Shown piece after piece: positions 1 through 12,113 of a stretch of DNA of 64,000 nt. The notes below the pieces were generated by a model. The model had not been told where the DNA came from. It made no database searches and saw only the letters and a list, made by a program, of their open reading frames with translations. Positions within the stretch are counted from its first letter, which is position 1; each line of letters opens with the position of its first letter. The stretch covers positions 38,971,052 to 39,035,051 of the forward strand of contig CM075772.1 of the NCBI GenBank assembly GCA_037974665.1. The letters run 5' to 3'. Origin of the DNA: Ehretia macrophylla. Lineage: Eukaryota > Streptophyta > Magnoliopsida > Boraginales > Ehretiaceae. The position numbers and the translations under genes are program-made.

Positions 1-2067
1 TAAAAGCTGGAAAAGCAGGAGCCAAACCCGACAGCAGCTAGGGAGAAAAGGAAGAGATTTTTGCTCACCAAGCCTCCAATCCAAGCCTCTCCAAGCCTTG
101 AGCAACTAGTGTAGGGTGTTTGCAAGGTCCCTAGGTGCTTCTACGCGTAGTGGTGAGGGATTTCATGGCTTGTTTTTGCATTTTTAAATAGTTGCTCATT
201 TCTTGAATCGTTGGAAATATGATTAAATGCCATTGTAAATGTTATCTATGCTAATATACTATCTATATGAATGCTAGAGAACACTTTTGAACCGTCGTTT
301 CGCAATTTAAACGGTTAGAATCGTTAGTTTGATTTCTAGGGTGAATAGTGACGTTTTTTCTAGGGTTTTGTGTAATTGCTCGAATTGGCTTGAATTAATG
401 CTTCTAATTAATGCCTTAGGTACTAGTGAGGATAATCAAATAGCTCCGTACACTTGCATTGCCCTTAAATCGCCTAAAAATGGAAAATAGCCGACTTTAA
501 CTTGGGGCTTTCGGGGTTGTTGCGAATCCGGGTGGATTCGGGCTTCAATTCTAGTACCCTTAGGCTACCTAGGTGCTATAGATGCCTTGATATCCCTTGT
601 TTGAAGCCCGGACAAGGTAGGTGTGGTTTAAAGCCAAAAGAGGGAAATTGGGGCTTTCGGGGTAAACGCGGGCATTTGATTGAGTTCGAGGGTTGAGAGG
701 GTGCCTTGGGGGTTAGTTAGAAGGTTGGGAGAGTTTCTTTTGAAAATGAAATCATTAACTTTGGTTTGGAAGAGAAATAGTTCGAAAAACAAAGAGGTTT
801 AGGTGCAATTTAAGTTGTCTCACACTTCTAAACCCATGTCAGGACTTCTTAAGTGTTTATATATGATTTTAAATTGATTTGGAGCTTTTGGAATGATTCT
901 ATGCTTATGTGGTATAAGTTCATTTGTAAACTGCTTATTAGCTTCTATTCTTGCTTCTATCCTAATTACAACGAGGTCAACCTACTTTGTTGATCCTCAT
1001 ATGTGTTAATGCTTATATTATTGTTATTAACTTGCCATCGTTGAGTGCATTGCATAGTGGTTGCGCAACCATAGTGTCGGGGCGGATGTGTTGAATATCG
1101 ACTGGGCGGCAGAGGGCTTGCCGGTGGATATTCAAACTCCGTACCCTATTCCCTCATTCGCCTGGTCCGGAGATTGCTAGGGGATGTTGGGTCGTAGGAT
1201 TCGGGGTACATCCGGAGTACACCCACTGGAGTGAATGGGGTTATGCCGGCTTATCGTGATCGTGCTCGTGGTTCGTGGATCGTGATTGAAGACCAGTGAA
1301 GATTGGTGTATAGGGGATTGTTGAAATGTATCATTTTAATTGTGTGGTTATTTAAGTTTCCATTGATTCTTAAATTGTTAAAGTGTTATTGTTGTGTAAT
1401 TGTATTATCCGTTGCATTGCACGCCCCGGGACTATATCCCTCACTGGGCAACAGTGGTTGCTCATACCTCGATATCTGTTTCAGGAGACGCTGAGGGTGA
1501 TCCCCAGCTTGTTGATTTAGTTGAGGAAGAAGAAGGTCAGAGCGGGCCTTTACCTTAGTTGCTGTGTCTGATAACTTGAGGTGGTTAATGATTTTGTTGC
1601 TATGTGGAAGACTCGTCTGATTACTTTATGTACTATTTTGTAGCCCAAAGGCTTTGTATATGCTTGTTGTATAAGTCGAAGATTAGATGGATTGGTTGTA
1701 GCTTTGAAAGTCTACGAACTGTAATGACTTTTATTCTTGTCCTATTTCCTTGCATGCTTGGGAGTGGATAGTTGATGTAGAATGCTTTATCCCTTAAGTT
1801 GTTTTATTGATTTCCCAGAATGTTATGATTATAAGACTATGCTGTCAACTAGTTCTCGCATGCTTGTGTGTTTTGGAGATATTGCGTACTATAACGGTTG
1901 GATGGCCTTATAGCTTTATTGTTTAATTGAGAAAAGCTGTATTGTATTGTTGGGACCTTGTTTAAGTGTTTACAGGTTTTTAGAATGTCCACGGTACAGA
2001 GGAGACTCTGTCCGTGTGTCGGGTCCGGACTTAACCTTTAGCTTGGGGGTTGGGTCGGGGCGTGACA
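1..2067 (+). repeat. 5' LTR of element A, truncated by window start
   Basis: Matches 9991-12057 with no visible indel. It ends in GGGGCGTGACA, six bases before the primer site. Near its 3' end is the block GGAGACTCTGTCCG (2001-2014), which recurs in other elements here. Short open frames inside it are repeated in the other LTR and look accidental. Confidence 0.92.
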
Positions 2068-2073
2068 TTTAAG

Positions 2074-2085
2074 TGGTATCAGAGC
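2074..2085 (+). other. Primer binding site of element A
   Basis: TGGTATCAGAGC is complementary to the 3' end of plant initiator methionine tRNA, the usual primer for minus-strand DNA synthesis in plant LTR elements. It is followed by AGCCGGG and a CTCGGTCTG block that recurs in the other elements. Confidence 0.93.
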
Positions 2086-2419
2086 TATAGATTGCATGAA
2101 GCCGGGTTAAATTTCTCGGTCTGTAGGTAGAGACTTGTTATGTGACTTTGTTAATACATGAGTCTTTGATTTTGATTGACCTAAGTGAAATTTGAATAAG
2201 GAATGAATATGCTAGCATGGAAATAGAATATCAAGAGTCTAGAATGTCAAGTATGAACTAGTGATTTATGTTTACTTCAAGAATGTGGAATATTTATTTG
2301 AATTCCTATGTACTTGACTTTATGTGAATCTAATTGGACTTTTCTTTATGTGTTTACTTATAAACTGCATATATACATATATATACCTGTCATAACACTT
2401 CGCATTCTAGCTATCCGAG

Positions 2420-4819
2420 ATGGGGCCTCGTCGTCGTGCTGATAATCCGAATGTTGGTGGAGAACCCGAGGGGGTACAAGGGCAAGAAGCTGAGGTGGCC
2501 GAAAATGCACCGCAGGTTCAAGAGCCGAGCACTGCACAGATCTTGGCCACGATGGCCACAGCTATGAACACTATCGCCCAGTTTGTTACACAACAGGGTC
2601 AGCCAGGGGTCGTTGCAGGTAATTAGACTGCGAGAGCCGGAGGTAGTGGTCCTACCGGAGGGAATCTGTATGATCGGTTTATACATCATGGGGCCTATAC
2701 TTTCTTTGGGGAGCCGGACGATATGAAAGCTGAAATGTGGCTAAGAAAGTTCGAGAGAGTGGCAGCGATATTGGAGTGCCATGATGACAGGAAGACTACT
2801 TATGCTACTTTCCTTCTCGAGGGTGATGCTGAAGATTGGTGGAATACCATCAGTGAGAAATGGGGAGCTGAGGGAGGTCATAATTCGTGGGCCGATTTTT
2901 TCCGAGAGTTTCGAGACAAGTATATATCGGTAGTTGCCCGCGAGAGGCGACAAACTGAGTTCATAAACTTGAGGCAGGGAAATATGACGGTAGATCAATA
3001 CGAGGCTACTTTTACCCGGCTTTCCCGTTATGCACCAGCTTTAATTCAGCCGGAGGACATGAAGATTCAGAGGTTCATCATGGGTTTGAGGAGAGATATT
3101 ATGCTGAACTTGTCTTCAAATGATTTTCCCAACTATGCTGCAGTAGTCCGAGCTGCCTCGAGATATGAGAAACAGAAAGCCGATGTGCTAGCCGAGACCA
3201 GTCAATCGAGTAAACGGTTTCAGTCTCAGAGTCAAGGGTACCAGGGGCAGGCTGTATCAGTTGGGCAGAGTTCGCAGCCGAGACAGACTCAGAGTTACAC
3301 GGGGCCTACTCAGACTCAGGCACGACCAGTTCAGAGTCAGACTCAGAGTCAGTTCCGTCCAGCAGTTTCCCGTTCGCAGCAGGGTAGTTCAGCTACCTCT
3401 ACTTACAGAGCTCCTTCGGGAGGCACTGTTGCAAGACGTCACCAGCAGTGCAGCTTCTGTCAGCGTCAGGGTCACACTGAGGATGTTTGTTGGAAGAAAC
3501 ATAACAAGTGTACAGGTTGCGGCAGTGATCAGCACAGGGTTAAAGACTGTCAGAAATTTAAGAACCCTAGGGGTCAGACATCAGCTCAGAACTCTCAGAC
3601 CAGGGCACCAGCTGCAGCACCACCACCACGAGGCCAGGCCCGTGTATTTGCTTTGGATGCCGAGGAGCTTCCGGACACTACCGCTGTGGTAGAAGGTATT
3701 TTTCTTCTTAATGATCAATCAGTTAAGGTTTTAATTGATTCCGGGGCTTCGCATTCTTTTATTACTCCTACTTGTGCACAAAATGCTAAATTGAAACATG
3801 ATAAACTGTTGCATGAGATTGTGGTTTATACTCCTATGGGTCCGAAGTTTGTTACTAGATCTATTTGCAGAGCATGTAGCATATTTATTGAAGGTCGTGT
3901 TTTTCCTGCTGATTTGATTATCCTACCCTTCAATGACTTTGAAATTATATTGGGGATGGACTGGTTAAGTAAATATTATGCCCAGCTTGATTGTAGAAAG
4001 AAGATTGTGTATCTAGAAATGCCTGACCAGCCTGTACTTAAAATAGTTGGTAGTAGAAAATCTACGGGAACCCCTATTATTTCTTCTATTAGGGCATCTA
4101 AATTATTAAGCAAGAGTTGTGAGGCTTATCTTGCATATTTGATTAATCAACCTGGGGATCAACTGAAATTGACTGATGTACCTATCGTGAGGGAGTTTCC
4201 GGGGGTCTTTCCTGAGGAATTACCTGGGTTACCGCCTGATAGAGAGATAGAGTTCATGATTGATTTATTGCCGGGGACTTCACCTATCTCTAGGACTCCG
4301 TACAGAATCGCTCCACCTGAGTTGCAGGAATTGAAAGTTCAATTGCAGGGCTTGCTTGAGAAGGGATTCATTCAGCCGAGTTCTTCATCGTGGGGTGCGC
4401 CAGTTCTATTCGTTAAAAAGAAAGACGGATCTCTTCGCCTATGCATTGACTATCGGGGTCTTAATCAGGTAACCATCAAAAATAAATATCCTTTGCCTTT
4501 AATCGAAGAGTTATTTGATCAGTTGCAAGGCGCCAGGGTATTCTCTAAATTTGATCTGAGGCAGGGCTATTATCAACTGAGGATTAAGAAAGATGATGTT
4601 CCTAAAACTGCCTTCAGAACTCGATATGGCCATTATGAGTTTGTTGTCTTGCCGTTTGGTCTTACTAATGCTCCCGCCGCATTCATGGACTTAATGCAGA
4701 GGGTATTCCGTCCTTATCTGGATCAATTTGTAGTCATATTTATTGATGATATCCTTGTTTATTCTAAATCTGAGGCGGAACATGAACAACATCTCAGAAT
4801 TGTGTTGCAAACTCTTTAG
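2420..4819 (+). pseudogene. gag-pol: Element A gag, protease and reverse transcriptase (two in-frame stops)
   Basis: First part of the polyprotein that forms the particle and copies the RNA. ATG 2420 is chosen because it opens the frame after the leader, and a similar MxPRR start occurs in element B. In residue numbers from that ATG: a retrotransposon gag domain with a WW pair near 137, a Gln/Ser-rich linker, two CX2CX4HX4C zinc knuckles around 346-387, an aspartic protease DSG near 440, and an RT with a FIDD catalytic motif near 775. The frame is open except for TAG at 2624-2626 and TAG at 4817-4819. Element B has CAG (17029-17031) at the position of the second stop, so the stop is probably a C-to-T change. 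The long open piece is 2723-4819 (698 codons including an internal ATG start). Confidence 0.93.
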
Positions 4820-6097
4820 GAGCATCGGTTATTTGCAAAGTTTAGCAAGTGTGAATTCTGGCTTAAGCAAGTTGCTTTTCTTGGCCATATTATCTCGCAG
4901 GATGGTATTTCTGTTGATCCAGCGAAGATTGAAGTTGTGTTATCTTGGAAACGACCTGAAACTGTCACGGAAATTCGTAGCTTCCTTGGTTTAGCTGGGT
5001 ATTATCGGAGGTTTGTAAAGGATTTCTCTAAGATTGCAGGGCCTTTAACTCAGCTTACTCAGAAGAAAACAGTATTTGACTGGAATGATAAATGTGAGGC
5101 CAGCTTCCAGGAATTGAAGAAGAGATTGACTACAGCTCCTATTCTTGCTTTACCTGAGGGTTATGATAATCTGGTGATCTACAGTGATGCTTCGAAGGAA
5201 GGTCTGGGTTGTGTATTGATGCAGAATGGCAGGGTTATTGCTTATGCTTCCAGGAAACTGAAGCCTTATGAACTCAACTATCCGACTCATGATCTTGAGC
5301 TTGCAGCTATCATTCTTGCATTAAAGAAATGGCGTCATTATCTCTGGGGCAACAAATTTGAAATCTTTACAGATCATAAGAGCTTGAAATATCTGTTTTC
5401 CCAAAAAGAGTTGAACATGAGGCAGAGGCGTTGGCTGGAATTACTTGAGGACTATAACTGCACTATTAACTATCTTCCAGGTAAGGCCAATATTGTTGCT
5501 GATGCTTTGAGCCGAAAGGCTACTGTTGCCAGCTTGATTATCAAGAATTGGGAATTCATGGAAGAATTGTGCTTATGGAAGCCTAGTACTTCAAATTCTG
5601 GTATTCAATTTGCAAGTTTGCAGATTCAATCTCTGTTGTTATCCAGGATTCGAGAAGCTCAACAGGCTGATCTTCAATTGTTGAAAGTCTTAGAGAATTC
5701 TAAAGGGGGAGAGTCGGATTTCAAACTGCACGACGATGGTATTCTTAAATTCAAGGGTAGAATCTGTATTCCGAATGATCCAACTCTGAAGAAGGATATT
5801 CTTGCTGAGGCACACAGTTCTCGATATACTATCCATCCAGGCAGTACGAAAATGTATAAAGATTTAAAGCAGAATTTCTGGTGGAATAATATGAAGAGAG
5901 AAATCGCTGACTATGTTGCCCGATGTCTTACTTGTCAGAAAGTTAAAGCAGAACATCAGAGACCTGCAGGGTTGTTGCAGCCTTTGGCTATTCCGGTTTG
6001 GAAATGGGATCATATTACCATGGATTTCGTATCCGATTTACCGAGGTCTTCGAGGGGTAACGACTCAGTCTGGGTTATTGTGGATAGACTGACCAAG
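4820..6097 (+). pseudogene. pol: Element A RT end, RNase H and integrase N-terminal part
   Basis: Continues the frame of the upstream gag-RT part directly after the TAG. It holds the end of RT and the connection ([13 protein letters not shown]), a Ty3/gypsy RNase H (SDAS near 5185, [16 protein letters not shown] near 5500), then the integrase HHCC zinc finger (histidines near 5812 and 5833, CLTC near 5930) and the first catalytic Asp (TMDF near 6020). It stops at codon Lys in DRLTK, where a solo LTR has been inserted. The open frame running on to 6172 is LTR sequence, not gene. Before the insertion this was continuous with the part starting at 8552. Confidence 0.93.
6093..6097. repeat. Target site duplication CCAAG, left copy
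   Basis: CCAAG immediately before the solo LTR, repeated exactly at 8547-8551. Five bases is the normal Ty3/gypsy duplication. Confidence 0.95.
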
Positions 6098-8546
6098 TGT
6101 CACGCCCCAACTCGACCCCACCTACGATCAGTCAGGACGCAACGGAATTTCGGCAGTAACGACAGTAAATAGATTTCCGAGGTTCTAAACCAACCTCGTT
6201 AATAACATTAAACATTCAAAATTCCATAACCATACATACAACAACTCCTTAACAGCATAACAACATACAACCTAACCGTAGTATACAATAATCAGTCTTC
6301 GTTATCTGCCTCCGTTCCAACATAACATACAATACCTCAACTTTATTATACATTTCAAAAATAAGTTGAGACCCATCTAACAACTTAACCGTAGACAAAA
6401 GGAAGCCACTAAATTAACATCATTTGGATCATCATCTTTTCAACAACTATTACACTAAGAACCGTAAAGCATATAAAAGTCCATTAAGCTAATATACATG
6501 ACGTTTAACAACATAGAATCATGGATAAGACTCAGGGACATATGACTCATCCACGAAAGGCACGTTTTCCACATTCTCCTCTTCAGGAGGCACGTACCCG
6601 TAATCTTGTGAAAGTACACCTGAAAACATGCAATAATAGAGAGTGAGCTTATATACATAAGCCCAGTGAGGATCCGATAGATCTCGACAGTATTCACTAC
6701 GCTCCTTGGATTTAGTCCTTTGAGCAAGTAAACACACAACAACATAAATAATGCTATCATCACATAACTATATAACCAATCAATAAAGGATACTCTATTT
6801 GGTGTAGCTCCAAACGCCATCACGATCTCAACCGTTCTTCTTATAACTCCCCATTACTCACGCACCCGAGGTACCTCACTAGCCCCTCCCTCCATGACAC
6901 CTCCGTCATGCGAGCTGGGGGTAGCCTATGGCAGTCATGCCGTTATCAACCCGACAGCCCGACGCTGCCCGAGAGGTGGCACACACATACCAAGACTCCA
7001 TAATCATCAATCATCAATCAATCATCAATCAATCAATCAATTGGGAGATCAGCAACAAGAGTGCCCGATTCCCGCACTCAATAATAATCAATCAATAACA
7101 TCAATATAACATCAATATTAAATTAAACAACAAACAACGTAGTTAGATGACAAAGTAGGCCATCTAACCGGACATGCATAATATACATAATTAAACTCTA
7201 AATTACTCATCAACAACTCACCATTCATCACTCGAACACTACCCAACCATCTAAGGCATCGTTCAAGAAATTAAAGAATGACAACCTAAACTTCTAAAAT
7301 TCATAACTTACAATCTACTAATCCAAACATTGCCAAATCAGTTCCTATCACTCACCCATTCAACCTACTACGTTAGCCCTCTCGGAAATCCACCATAACA
7401 CCTCCAAATCATGCCCGATAACCCTAAAATCCTAAGATGTCATGGCTGGATTTTCCGGATTTTCACACAAACAATGTAATCGAAAATTCGGCATTACAAC
7501 AGCGCTAATACGTAATTATCAAGTATTTAGAAATCGACGGCAATCGATTTCGATCAACACAACTCATTTAATTCAACTTTGAACATTTTAATCAAAATTA
7601 AATACCCGGAAAATAAAAATTATGCTACATCCGACAGAAATTCGTAGTATTAGTATATAATGATCCCTAGCATGCAAGGAGCAATAATCTATCATCAGAT
7701 TTCAATTCTAACGGTTCAATCTTCATTTATACGCAAAAATACAAAAATGACATTTTGAGATCTAGAATTTTTCTCTCACCTTAGATGCGATATAAGCCTA
7801 GGAATGCGTGCTATGCGTGCCCAACAAGCAGAATCCAAGTCGGTGCGAAGTTTCACGGACAAAAACTAGGTTTTTCTTTGAAAAATTGGATTGAAAGCTT
7901 GAGTTTTTCTCTTTCTTTTTCTCCCTCTTTTCTCTCGGCAATGTGTGTGTGTGTGATGGTGTTTTTGTGTTGTGTGAGTGTGTGTTGAGGACATTAGCTT
8001 ATAAGGTCAAATAATTAATTAAAGTCAAAGTTAATTTAAATTAGTATTTTTGTGTTTTTAATGACTTTAATTGCATTTTAGTGCTCACCAAGTTAAAAAT
8101 AATTATGCCACCCCCAAGATATCTCAAGTGGATTATTTTTAGGTGACAAGAAGCTTTACAATCCAAAAATTTCACCCGAGTCGGCTTAAAACTCGATTTT
8201 TGCAAAAGTCGGTGTAAAAACCCTAATAAATTCTTAAGCCGATTTTAAAACCGTTTTCATCAAACGCAGGTCTATTAAAGTCCGTGGACTAGGTCTAGAA
8301 GGGTTAAAAAGACCAGTTTCAAAATTATAGCGGACGTGTTTCGAAAACACTATTCACTAAAAATCGACGATAAAATTTCTAACTCCGTTTTTGATGAAAA
8401 TTTCATGAATGCACATTTAGCACGTATTAGAAGTATTGACATCAAAATTATAACTTTCTAGGTCCTATAGCACATAAACAGATCATATGCACGAAAAACG
8501 AGGTATAGCACGTAAAACGAGATAAGCAAGAAAGTGGGGTTTCACA
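6098..8546 (-). mobile_element. Solo LTR (element E family) inside element A integrase
   Basis: Begins TGTCACGCCCC and ends GGGGTTTCACA, the reverse complement of the termini of element E's LTRs (56605-59039). It is flanked by CCAAG on both sides. Length 2449 bases, close to 2435 for the related LTR. No internal region remains, so it is the product of recombination between the two LTRs of a former full element. It contains an ATCA-rich simple stretch (about 7002-7042) and a TG-rich stretch (about 7939-7985). The open frames inside it (on either strand) are LTR sequence shared with element E and not genes. Confidence 0.95.
7994..8006 (-). promoter_or_regulatory. Candidate TATA box of the solo LTR
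   Basis: On the minus strand reads CCTTATAAGCTAA, identical to a 13-base stretch in both LTRs of element B (12437-12449, 19649-19661), a different family. A TATA role is inference from composition and from this sharing. Confidence 0.35.
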
Positions 8547-8551
8547 CCAAG
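8547..8551. repeat. Target site duplication CCAAG, right copy
   Basis: Exact second copy of 6093-6097. Removing the solo LTR and one copy rejoins the integrase frame. Confidence 0.95.
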
Positions 8552-9532
8552 ACTTCTCATTTTATTGCTAAAAAGAAGTCTGATTCTCTTGATAAACTGG
8601 TAGAGTTGTATATTGAGAATGTTGTCCGACTACATGGAATTCCAAAGAGTATCGTATCAGATAGAGATCCCAGATTTACATCTCAGTTATGGCAGAAGAT
8701 TCAGAAAGCTTTGGGCACAACTTTGAATTTCAGTACAGCTTATCATCCCCAGACAGATGGTCAATCCGAGAGAACTATCTTGATCCTTGAGGATATGTTA
8801 CGGGCTTGCATTCTGGACTTCGGTAAAAGTTGGGAGAAATATTTGCCACTAGCAGAGTTCGCCTACAACAATAGTTATCAAGCTACTATTGGTATGGCAC
8901 CTTATGAGGCACTGTATGGGCGTAAATGTCGGTCTCCTCTCTACTGGGATGATGTTGGTGAGATGAAGACTATCGACCCTACTCTTTTACCTGAAATGAA
9001 CAAGATGATTGATCAGGTGCAGCTTATCAGAAAAAGAATGCTTACAGCACAGAGCCGGCAAAAGAGTTATGCAGATAGACGCCGTCGTGATCTGAAATTT
9101 ACTGTAGGGGATCGAGTATTTCTGAAAATTTCTCCTCGCAAGGGTTTGATTCGGCATGGTAAAGGAGGTAAACTCAGTCCTCGATATGTGGGACCATTTG
9201 AGATAACTGAAACTGTTGGTGATTTGGCTTACCGTCTAGCTTTACCTCCCAGTCTGGGCAGAATTCACGACGTATTCCATGTTTCTATGCTTCGGAAGTA
9301 TCAGCCAGATCCCTCTCACATACTTGAACCGGAACCGCTAGAGATCAGTGAAACTTTGACCTACACAGAGAAACCTCTTCGAATTGTTGATCAGAAAGTT
9401 CAGGAGCTGAGGACTAAAAGCATTCCGATGGTTAAAGTTCTGTGGGATCATCACGGAGTAGAGGATGCGACGTGGAAAAGAGAGGATCAGATGCGGGATT
9501 GGTATCCAGAGTTATTCGCCGAAACATGTAAG

Positions 9533-9550
9533 AATTGCGTGGGCGCAATT
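9533..9550 (+). other. Pre-PPT hairpin of element A
   Basis: AATTGCG-TGGG-CGCAATT, a perfect 7-base stem with a 4-base loop, five bases before the polypurine tract. The same stem occurs in elements B, C (one mismatch), D and E. Confidence 0.75.
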
Positions 9551-9555
9551 AGTTT

Positions 9556-9568
9556 AAGGGGGAGAGGA
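9556..9568 (+). other. Polypurine tract of element A
   Basis: AAGGGGGAGAGGA directly abuts the 3' LTR start TGTGACGCCC. It is the expected primer for plus-strand DNA synthesis. Confidence 0.9.
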
Positions 9569-12057
9569 TGTGACGCCCGAGAATTTGCCATGCATTTAAT
9601 TACTGTTGCATCCCTTGTTTGCGCATTTACTTCTATGCCTTATTAACTGACTTGTGACTACTATTCACTCCGTTTTTTAAAATGCTTTCTATTAGTTAAC
9701 TAGCATTTTTATTAAATCATATTAATTGTAAAAGTAGTGGGAAAATGTGCTTTTGAGCTTAAGGCATTAGGAAGGCTCGTTTAGAAAATAATTTTAGAAG
9801 TCAAGTGAATAGTGTTACGTAATAACTTTGTAGATTTAATTAGTTAACCAATATGTCACCCCTTAGGCTCGCTTTTAAAGCTTACTACGCGTATTATATT
9901 AGACCACTCAAGCGCCCAAAGGACCCCACCTCAACTCAACCCCTTATTATATCACTTAAACACACAAAATGCAAAAGAAAAAATAAAAAATAAAAGCTGG
10001 AAAAGCATGAGCCAAACCCGACAGCAGCTAGGGAGAAAAGGAAGAGATTTTTGCTCACCAAGCCTCCAATCCAAGCCTCTCCAAGCCTTGAGCAACTAGT
10101 GTAGGGTGTTTGCAAGGTCCCTAGGTGCTTCTACGCGTAGTGGTGAGGGATTTCATGGCTTGTTTTTGCATTTTTAAATAGTTGCTCATTTCTTGAATCG
10201 TTGGAAATATGATTAAATGCCATTGTAAATGTTATCTATGCTAATATACTATCTATATGAATGCTAGAGAACACTTTTGAACCGTCGTTTCGCAATTTAA
10301 ACGGTTAGAATCGTTAGTTTGATTTCTAGGGTGAATAGTGACGTTTTTTCTAGGGTTTTGTGTAATTGCTCGAATTGGCTTGAATTAATGCTTCTAATTA
10401 ATGCCTTAGGTACTAGTGAGGATAATCAAATAGCTCCGTACACTTGCATTGCCCTTAAATCGCCTAAAAATGGAAAATAGCCGACTTTAACTTGGGGCTT
10501 TCGGGGTTGTTGCGAATCCGGGTGGATTCGGGCTTCAATTCTAGTACCCTTAGGCTACCTAGGTGCTATAGATGCCTTGATATCCCTTGTTTGAAGCCCG
10601 GACAAGGTAGGTGTGGTTTAAAGCCAAAAGAGGGAAATTGGGGCTTTCGGGGTAAACGCGGGCATTTGATTGAGTTCGAGGGTTGAGAGGGTGCCTTGGG
10701 GGTTAGTTAGAAGGTTGGGAGAGTTTCTTTTGAAAATGAAATCATTAACTTTGGTTTGGAAGAGAAATAGTTCGAAAAACAAAGAGGTTTAGGTGCAATT
10801 TAAGTTGTCTCACACTTCTAAACCCATGTCAGGACTTCTTAAGTGTTTATATATGATTTTAAATTGATTTGGAGCTTTTGGAATGATTCTATGCTTATGT
10901 GGTATAAGTTCATTTGTAAACTGCTTATTAGCTTCTATTCTTGCTTCTATCCTAATTACAACGAGGTCAACCTACTTTGTTGATCCTCATATGTGTTAAT
11001 GCTTATATTATTGTTATTAACTTGCCATCGTTGAGTGCATTGCATAGTGGTTGCGCAACCATAGTGTCGGGGCGGATGTGTTGAATATCGGTTGGGCGGC
11101 AGAGGGCTTGCCGGTGGATATTCAAACTCCGTACCCTATTCCCTCATTCGCCTGGTCCGGAGATTGCCAGGGGATGTTGGGTCGTAGGATTCGGGGTACA
11201 TCCGGAGTACACCCACTGGAGTGAATGGGGTTATGCCGGCTTATCGTGATCGTGCTCGTGGTTCGTGGATCGTGATTGAAGACCAGTGAAGATTGGTGTA
11301 TAGGGGATTGTTGAAATGTATCCTTTTAATTGTGTGGTTATTTAAGTTTCCATTGATTCTTAAATTGTTAAAGTGTTATTGTTGTGTAATTGTATTATCC
11401 GTTGCATTGCACGCCCCGGGACTATATCCCTCACTGGGCAACAGTGGTTGCTCATACCTCGATATCTGTTTCAGGAGACGCTGAGGGTGATCCCCAGCTT
11501 GTTGATTTAGTTGAGGAAGAAGAAGTTCAGATCGAGCCTTTACCTTAGTTGCTGTGTCTGATAACTTGAGGTGGTTAATGATTTTGTTGCTATGTGGAAG
11601 ACTCGTCTGATTACTTTATGTACTATTTTGTAGCCCAAAGGCTTTGTATATGCTTGTTGTATAAGTCGAAGATTAGATGGATTGGTTGTAGCTTTGAAAG
11701 TCTACGAACTGTAATGACTTTTATTCTTGTCCTATTTCCTTGCATGCTTGGGAGTGGATAGTTGATGTAGAATGCTTTATCCCTTAAGTTGTTTTATTGA
11801 TTTCCCAGAATGTTATGATTATAAGACTATGCTGTCAACTAGTTCTCGCATGCTTGTGTGTTTTGGAGATATTGCGTACTATAAGGCTCAGATGGCCTTA
11901 TAGCTTTATTGTTTAATTGAGAAAAGCTGTATTGTATTGTTGGGACCTTGTTTAAGTGTTTACAGGTTTTTAGAATGTCCACGGTACAGAGGAGACTCTG
12001 TCCGTGTGTTAGGTCCGGACTTAACCTTTAGCTTGGGGGTTGGGTCGGGGCGTGACA
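9569..12057 (+). repeat. 3' LTR of element A
   Basis: 2489 bases from TGTGACGCCC to GGGGCGTGACA. The two ends form an imperfect inverted repeat. The start was chosen because it directly follows the polypurine tract, as in the other elements; TGACGCCC at 9571 is an alternative. Confidence 0.93.
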
Positions 12058-12113
12058 GCTAGATCTTTGTTAGTTCCGAACGAGGTCCGAAGAAATACGG
12101 GAATAAAGGTAGC
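12058..12113. other. Remnant of older host DNA between elements A and B
   Basis: Fifty-six bases with no LTR similarity. They end in GTAGC, the target duplication of element B. After removing element B they read straight into 21605 onward, so they belong to the same organelle-like DNA. Confidence 0.7.
12109..12113. repeat. Target site duplication GTAGC, left copy
   Basis: GTAGC before element B, matched exactly at 21600-21604. Confidence 0.95.

Larger units (their letters stand above)
8552..9646 (+). pseudogene. pol: Element A integrase core and chromodomain-like C terminus
   Basis: Second part of the integrase, in the same frame as the upstream part because the insert is 2454 bases, a multiple of three. 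It shows the second catalytic Asp (SDRDPRF near 8660), the catalytic Glu (DGQSERT near 8765), the GPY/F module (LSPRYVGPF near 9180) and a C-terminal chromodomain-like segment (VKVLWDHHG...ATWKRE, about 9430-9500). Chromodomains of this group are known to guide integration to heterochromatin. The frame does not stop before the 3' LTR: it runs through the polypurine tract and ends at TAA 9644-9646, 78 bases inside the LTR. Element B stops before its tract, so a frame slip near 9520 in A is likely. Confidence 0.93.
1..12057 (+). mobile_element. Element A: Tekay/Del-like Ty3/gypsy LTR retrotransposon, 5' end outside window
   Basis: Two near-identical direct repeats (1-2067 and 9569-12057) flank a gag-pol region. 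Base 1 aligns with base 9991, so about 422 bases of the 5' LTR lie before the window. A Met-tRNA primer site follows the 5' LTR and a purine tract precedes the 3' LTR. Domain order is gag, protease, RT, RNase H, integrase, then a chromodomain-like tail, as in chromoviruses of the Tekay/Del lineage. Without the 2454-base insertion (solo LTR plus one target copy) the internal region is about 5.05 kb. By eye the LTRs differ at about 15 of 2067 positions, so insertion was fairly recent. The 5' target duplication cannot be seen; the 3' flank begins GCTAG. Confidence 0.93.

Noticed and set aside
502..1494. Open frames 502-696 and 1303-1494 (and their copies 10492-10686 and 11293-11484)
   Set aside because: They lie in the LTRs of element A, are short, have no recognisable domain and are repeated only because the LTR is repeated.
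3261..3692. 143-codon + strand frame inside gag
   Set aside because: Shadow of the gag frame in its Gln/Ser-rich, CAG-rich linker.
6455..7109. Open frames in the solo LTR, recurring at 58042-58750 and 63268-63975
   Set aside because: Conservation follows the LTR as a whole, with ATCA simple repeats in the predicted protein; no coding signal.
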